This document shows, one piece after another, positions 61,357 to 64,000 of a stretch of 64,000 bases of DNA. Source of the stretch: Methanoculleus sp. UBA430 (GTDB taxonomy: Archaea; Halobacteriota; Methanomicrobia; Methanomicrobiales; Methanoculleaceae). Made by a program: the position numbers and the translations under genes. Under the pieces are notes generated by a model. The model was not told where the DNA came from, did not search any database, and saw only the letters and a program-made list of their open reading frames with translations. Each line of letters begins with the position of its first letter. Position 1 is the stretch's first letter. Location of the stretch: contig NZ_DAXW01000009.1 in NCBI RefSeq assembly GCF_002506585.1, forward strand, positions 480,422-544,421, in the 5' to 3' direction.

Positions 61357-62550
61357 TCACCTCTCCCGATAAGCGCCGATAGGCGCTGTAGTCCGTCCAC
61401 CGTACTCCCCAACTACATCCTTATAGATCCCAACATAGCGCTCGGCAACCCTCGACCAGTCGTAATCATCAACCCTGGCCGCTGCCGCCCGACCAATTCT
61501 CTCGCATGCAGCATCGTCTCCCAAGAGCAAGAGTATCCTCTCACCGAGCCCAGCCGCGTCTTCAGAACGGAATATGATCCCAGTCACCCCGTCCTCAACG
61601 ATACCGGGGTGGGACATATCTGACGCGATTACGGGTTTGCCGAACGCTGCGGCCTCAAAAAGGGGAGAGGGCTGACAGTCCCATCGGGACGGGACGACCA
61701 CTATCTTGCACTGCCGGTAGCAGCAGTATTTCTCCTCGTCCGGCACGAAACCGAGAAAGGTGACGTTCCTCTCAAGCCCCAGGTCCCGGGCAAGTCTCCG
61801 GAGTTCGGGTTCCTGGGGCCCTTTTCCCCCGATACAGACCCTGAGGTCTGGGAATGCCTCCACTACGCCCGGCAAAGCCCTCAACAGAACATCCGCACCC
61901 TTCAGCCGGATGAGCGTGTTGATAAAGACGATATCTGGTCCTTCCCCCGGCAGGAGAGAGAGAAGTGGCGACCGGAGCCGTTCGAGGTCAAGCCCAGCGG
62001 CAACGACGTGGACTCGACCGTTTTCCGGCGTGCGGAGAAGTTCACTGACTGATGAGGCATCTACAACAATTTCGGGGGCACGTGAGAGTACCCACCGTTC
62101 GTTCAGGATGAAGAAGGTGTGGAAGATGTATGAGAGAGCCCGATCTAGCGGGCGCATATCCTCACGGTAGTATGCAATCTCTCTCTCCAAGACGCCAAAC
62201 GCTGTCACGAGGGTGGGGTAGTCGCTCCGCAGGAGCATGCATGCTGTGGAATAGGGATACTGGGTAGAGAGCACATGGACAATATCAGGCCCGATGGAGC
62301 TGACTGTCTTTGCCATCCTGTAGAGCACTAGAGGATGGAAATACGGGAAGGAGAGCAGATCGCCCTTACGGAGAATGTGATAGGTAAGCCCGTCTTCCTG
62401 CCGTGTAGCGTTTACGCTACCCATAGTGATGAGATGCAGATCGATATCATCATGCCCGGCAAGGCGTGATATCAGTTCTGATGTGTAGATGTTTGAACCT
62501 TTATACGATTCCATCTCTCTGGCATATTGGCAGAGAAGGGCCACTTTCAT
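61357..62550 (-). CDS. GT4-family glycosyltransferase
   Basis: A 397-residue enzyme: MKVALLCQYAREMESYKGSN at the start, then LIRLKGADVLLRAL, VVPSRWDCQPSPLFEAAAFGKPVIASD and GVTGI. ATG 62550 has GGGAG six bases upstream and is preferred to 62556. The fragment at 60808 follows closely in the same orientation. It would add a sugar to the surface glycan precursor. Confidence 0.88.
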   Translation of the reverse strand: MKVALLCQYAREMESYKGSNIYTSELISRLAGHDDIDLHLITMGSVNATRQEDGLTYHILRKGDLLSFPYFHPLVLYRMAKTVSSIGPDIVHVLSTQYPYSTACMLLRSDYPTLVTAFGVLEREIAYYREDMRPLDRALSYIFHTFFILNERWVLSRAPEIVVDASSVSELLRTPENGRVHVVAAGLDLERLRSPLLSLLPGEGPDIVFINTLIRLKGADVLLRALPGVVEAFPDLRVCIGGKGPQEPELRRLARDLGLERNVTFLGFVPDEEKYCCYRQCKIVVVPSRWDCQPSPLFEAAAFGKPVIASDMSHPGIVEDGVTGIIFRSEDAAGLGERILLLLGDDAACERIGRAAAARVDDYDWSRVAERYVGIYKDVVGEYGGRTTAPIGAYRER

Positions 62551-62556
62551 GGACAT

Positions 62557-63376
62557 CTCCCTTCAGGTTATGGTACGCCGTCCGAGTAAGGTCGTTAACT
62601 ACTCAATCATACGGTGCAAGAACGTAGTTATCATCATTGCATATATAGTTTCACGTATAAATCGGCAGGCTGAATGAAAGAGCGCACGTCCCGGATCGCT
62701 GTCCAGGATACCCGGAAAGCGGGAATGAGATCATGCAGGATCAACTGGCAATCCAAGCAACATCGACGTTATTGGTCCATTTATGAGAGAGACTAACCTT
62801 GATGTTGTACTCACCGAACACCAAGATCTGACCCTCTAACAGGTCGTAGATCTGCATTCCGTAGTCGCCAGTAGATTACAGTTTACAACCTCGCAGCCAT
62901 GGAGGAGGCCCAATCCCTCGATCGCGAAGAGATCGGTTTGAGTGTGATTGAACCAGTGTTCCCTGTGGACCATCCTTATCGATGACGGTAGCAAGGAGAC
63001 ACTTCCTGAGAATATCCAATCCACAGGCTTTCGCTCATATGTCCTCACGCTAAGGTTTGGACGGAACGGACTGCCATTGAAGATCAATTTCGCATCAGTT
63101 TACTTCAACACAAGTATGGCCCCAAATGACAAATATGTCAATTTGAAGAATAGATTTAGCCCTAAAACGCCCCAACCCCTATTAGATCACACCATAGACC
63201 CGAGCTACGACGAGGAAAGTATTTTCAACAATTCAGTTTCTGATCTGCGCAGCCTCATAAGCGTTTGGGATATGCTCCACCAGTAACGTTCACGAGAGCG
63301 GCAGAGAAATTTCCGGCTAGCAACCGGGCAAAATAAAGCAGGAGAGAGGGAGATATCTCCGCTCCCGGTACAGGCG
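62557..63376. other. Gene-poor stretch
   Basis: About 820 bases with only short open frames (for example 62948-63286 plus). I recognise none of them, and no RNA gene. Confidence 0.5.
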
Positions 63377-64000
63377 TTAGAGCGAGGAAGTCCTGCCGAA
63401 GAAGAAGTCAGCGAGCAGGGCAACGTCGTTCCAGTCCACAGTGCCGTTTCCGTCAAGGTCGGCAGCCGTGTTGGGGGTGGTCTTCCCCTGCGCCATCTCG
63501 GCAGCGACCGTCACGTCGGCCCAGTCAACACTGCCATCTCCGTTGAGGTCTCCCCTGACGGGAGCCGGGGTGGCGCCGACGACGATCTCCTTGCTCATAA
63601 CGTTGTTGGTCTCATCAGCCTCGGCAATCCGATCGATATCATCCACCCAGGCTTGGACGGTGTGCGTCCCGGAAGTTGCCTCCCAGATGGCAGAACCACT
63701 CGGACCGCCGTTCGCGGTCACGGTCACCCATTCACCAGGTGGGATCGCAGAGGTGTGGCTATCCGACCAGACAGTAAGACTGTCGTCCACGAGGAAAGCA
63801 ACACCGGTGATGACTCCCGCAGGCGCGGGGGCAGTCCCCTGATTCTTGAGGGTGGCCGAGAACGTCACCGCACTCCCGGTTGCCGGACTTGCCGGGTTCC
63901 AGGAGATGTCAGTCACCACGAGGTCCGGCTTCCCGGAGGGAGCCGGGGTGGCGCCGACGACGATCTCCTTGCTCATGACGTTGTTGGTCTCATCAGCCTC
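63377..64000 (-). CDS. Secreted CARDB-repeat protein with C-terminal dockerin (cut by window edge)
   Basis: The frame stays open to the window end, so the N-terminus is missing. It holds a CARDB-type repeat (KPDLVVTDISWNPASPATGS, then WVTVTANGG, ETNNV) and, at the edge, the end of another nearly identical one (EADETNNVMSKEIVVGATPA). It ends in a type-I dockerin: GDLNGDGSVDWADVTVAAEM and DLDGNGTVDWNDVALLADFF, with paired calcium-loop DxNGDG and DxDGNG signatures. Dockerins bind cohesin modules in multi-protein surface assemblies. No cohesin is visible in this window. Confidence 0.88.
   Translation of the reverse strand, partial: EADETNNVMSKEIVVGATPAPSGKPDLVVTDISWNPASPATGSAVTFSATLKNQGTAPAPAGVITGVAFLVDDSLTVWSDSHTSAIPPGEWVTVTANGGPSGSAIWEATSGTHTVQAWVDDIDRIAEADETNNVMSKEIVVGATPAPVRGDLNGDGSVDWADVTVAAEMAQGKTTPNTAADLDGNGTVDWNDVALLADFFFGRTSSL

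Noticed and set aside
1..64000. CRISPR array, tRNA or rRNA genes
   Set aside because: No spaced direct repeats of array type and no tRNA- or rRNA-like sequence was found by reading; the 23-base tandem repeat has no spacers.

Overview
The window looks like a high-GC methanogenic archaeon of the order Methanomicrobiales, most likely Methanoculleus or a close relative. The supporting genes are a methanogenesis marker 12 protein (33475-34347), a fused chorismate-lyase-like/beta-RFAP synthase for methanopterin synthesis (39659-41206), an archaeal-type phosphoglycerate mutase, 6-phospho-3-hexuloisomerase, and many PKD-rich surface proteins. Ribosome binding sites of the GGTGAT type and TATA-like promoter boxes fit an archaeon. 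The genus is inferred from gene content; no rRNA is present. I saw no tRNA or rRNA gene and no CRISPR array.

Region 1 (about 0.6-7.0 kb, minus strand) is a six-gene importer operon. A membrane-anchored surface protein comes first, followed by a family-5 solute-binding protein, two permeases and two ATPases of the oligopeptide/dipeptide/nickel class. A small secreted protein converges on it from the left.

Region 2 (7.2-32.4 kb) is a surface-protein locus. Long secreted proteins combine PKD, PEGA, CARDB, right-handed beta-helix, DUF4430-like, metallophosphoesterase and PGF-pre-PGF modules. Five genes in the window carry one or more copies of an uncharacterised domain of about 210 residues. I read it as a sulfite-oxidase-fold (molybdopterin-binding-like) domain without the usual cofactor cysteine. 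The locus shows recent domain duplication (about 12.7-13.4 versus 22.4-23.0 kb), a long direct repeat, and remnants of decayed paralogues at 20.1-20.4 and 26.6 kb. Embedded in it (27.2-29.7 kb) is a compact three-gene operon: a cysteine-rich P-loop GTPase, an ABC-type ATPase without permease, and a DUF4213/DUF364 protein. Its first start codon lies inside a perfect inverted repeat. A decayed hicBA pair sits next to it.

Region 3 (32.7-41.2 kb) is mainly housekeeping: hexuloisomerase, marker protein 12, a DUF368 lipid-carrier transporter family protein, a sugar-nucleotide epimerase, apgM and the methanopterin fusion. It is interrupted by an apparently intact, AT-rich IS200/IS605 element (tnpA plus tnpB, 35.4-37.1 kb). 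From 41.2 to 42.6 kb there is a gene-poor stretch with decayed IS605-type ends.

Region 4 (42.6-62.6 kb) is a surface glycan or N-glycan locus. It has several GT4 and GT2 glycosyltransferases, an ATP-grasp enzyme, a polysaccharide deacetylase, a 4,6-dehydratase-like SDR, a sugar-1-phosphate nucleotidyltransferase, two DegT-type aminotransferases, a PHP phosphoesterase, a FemAB-like acyltransferase, a flippase and a large polytopic membrane protein. The sugar is probably activated, dehydrated, aminated, acylated, assembled and flipped here, which would suit glycosylation of the Region 2 surface proteins. The window ends inside a CARDB-dockerin secreted protein (63.4-64.0 kb).
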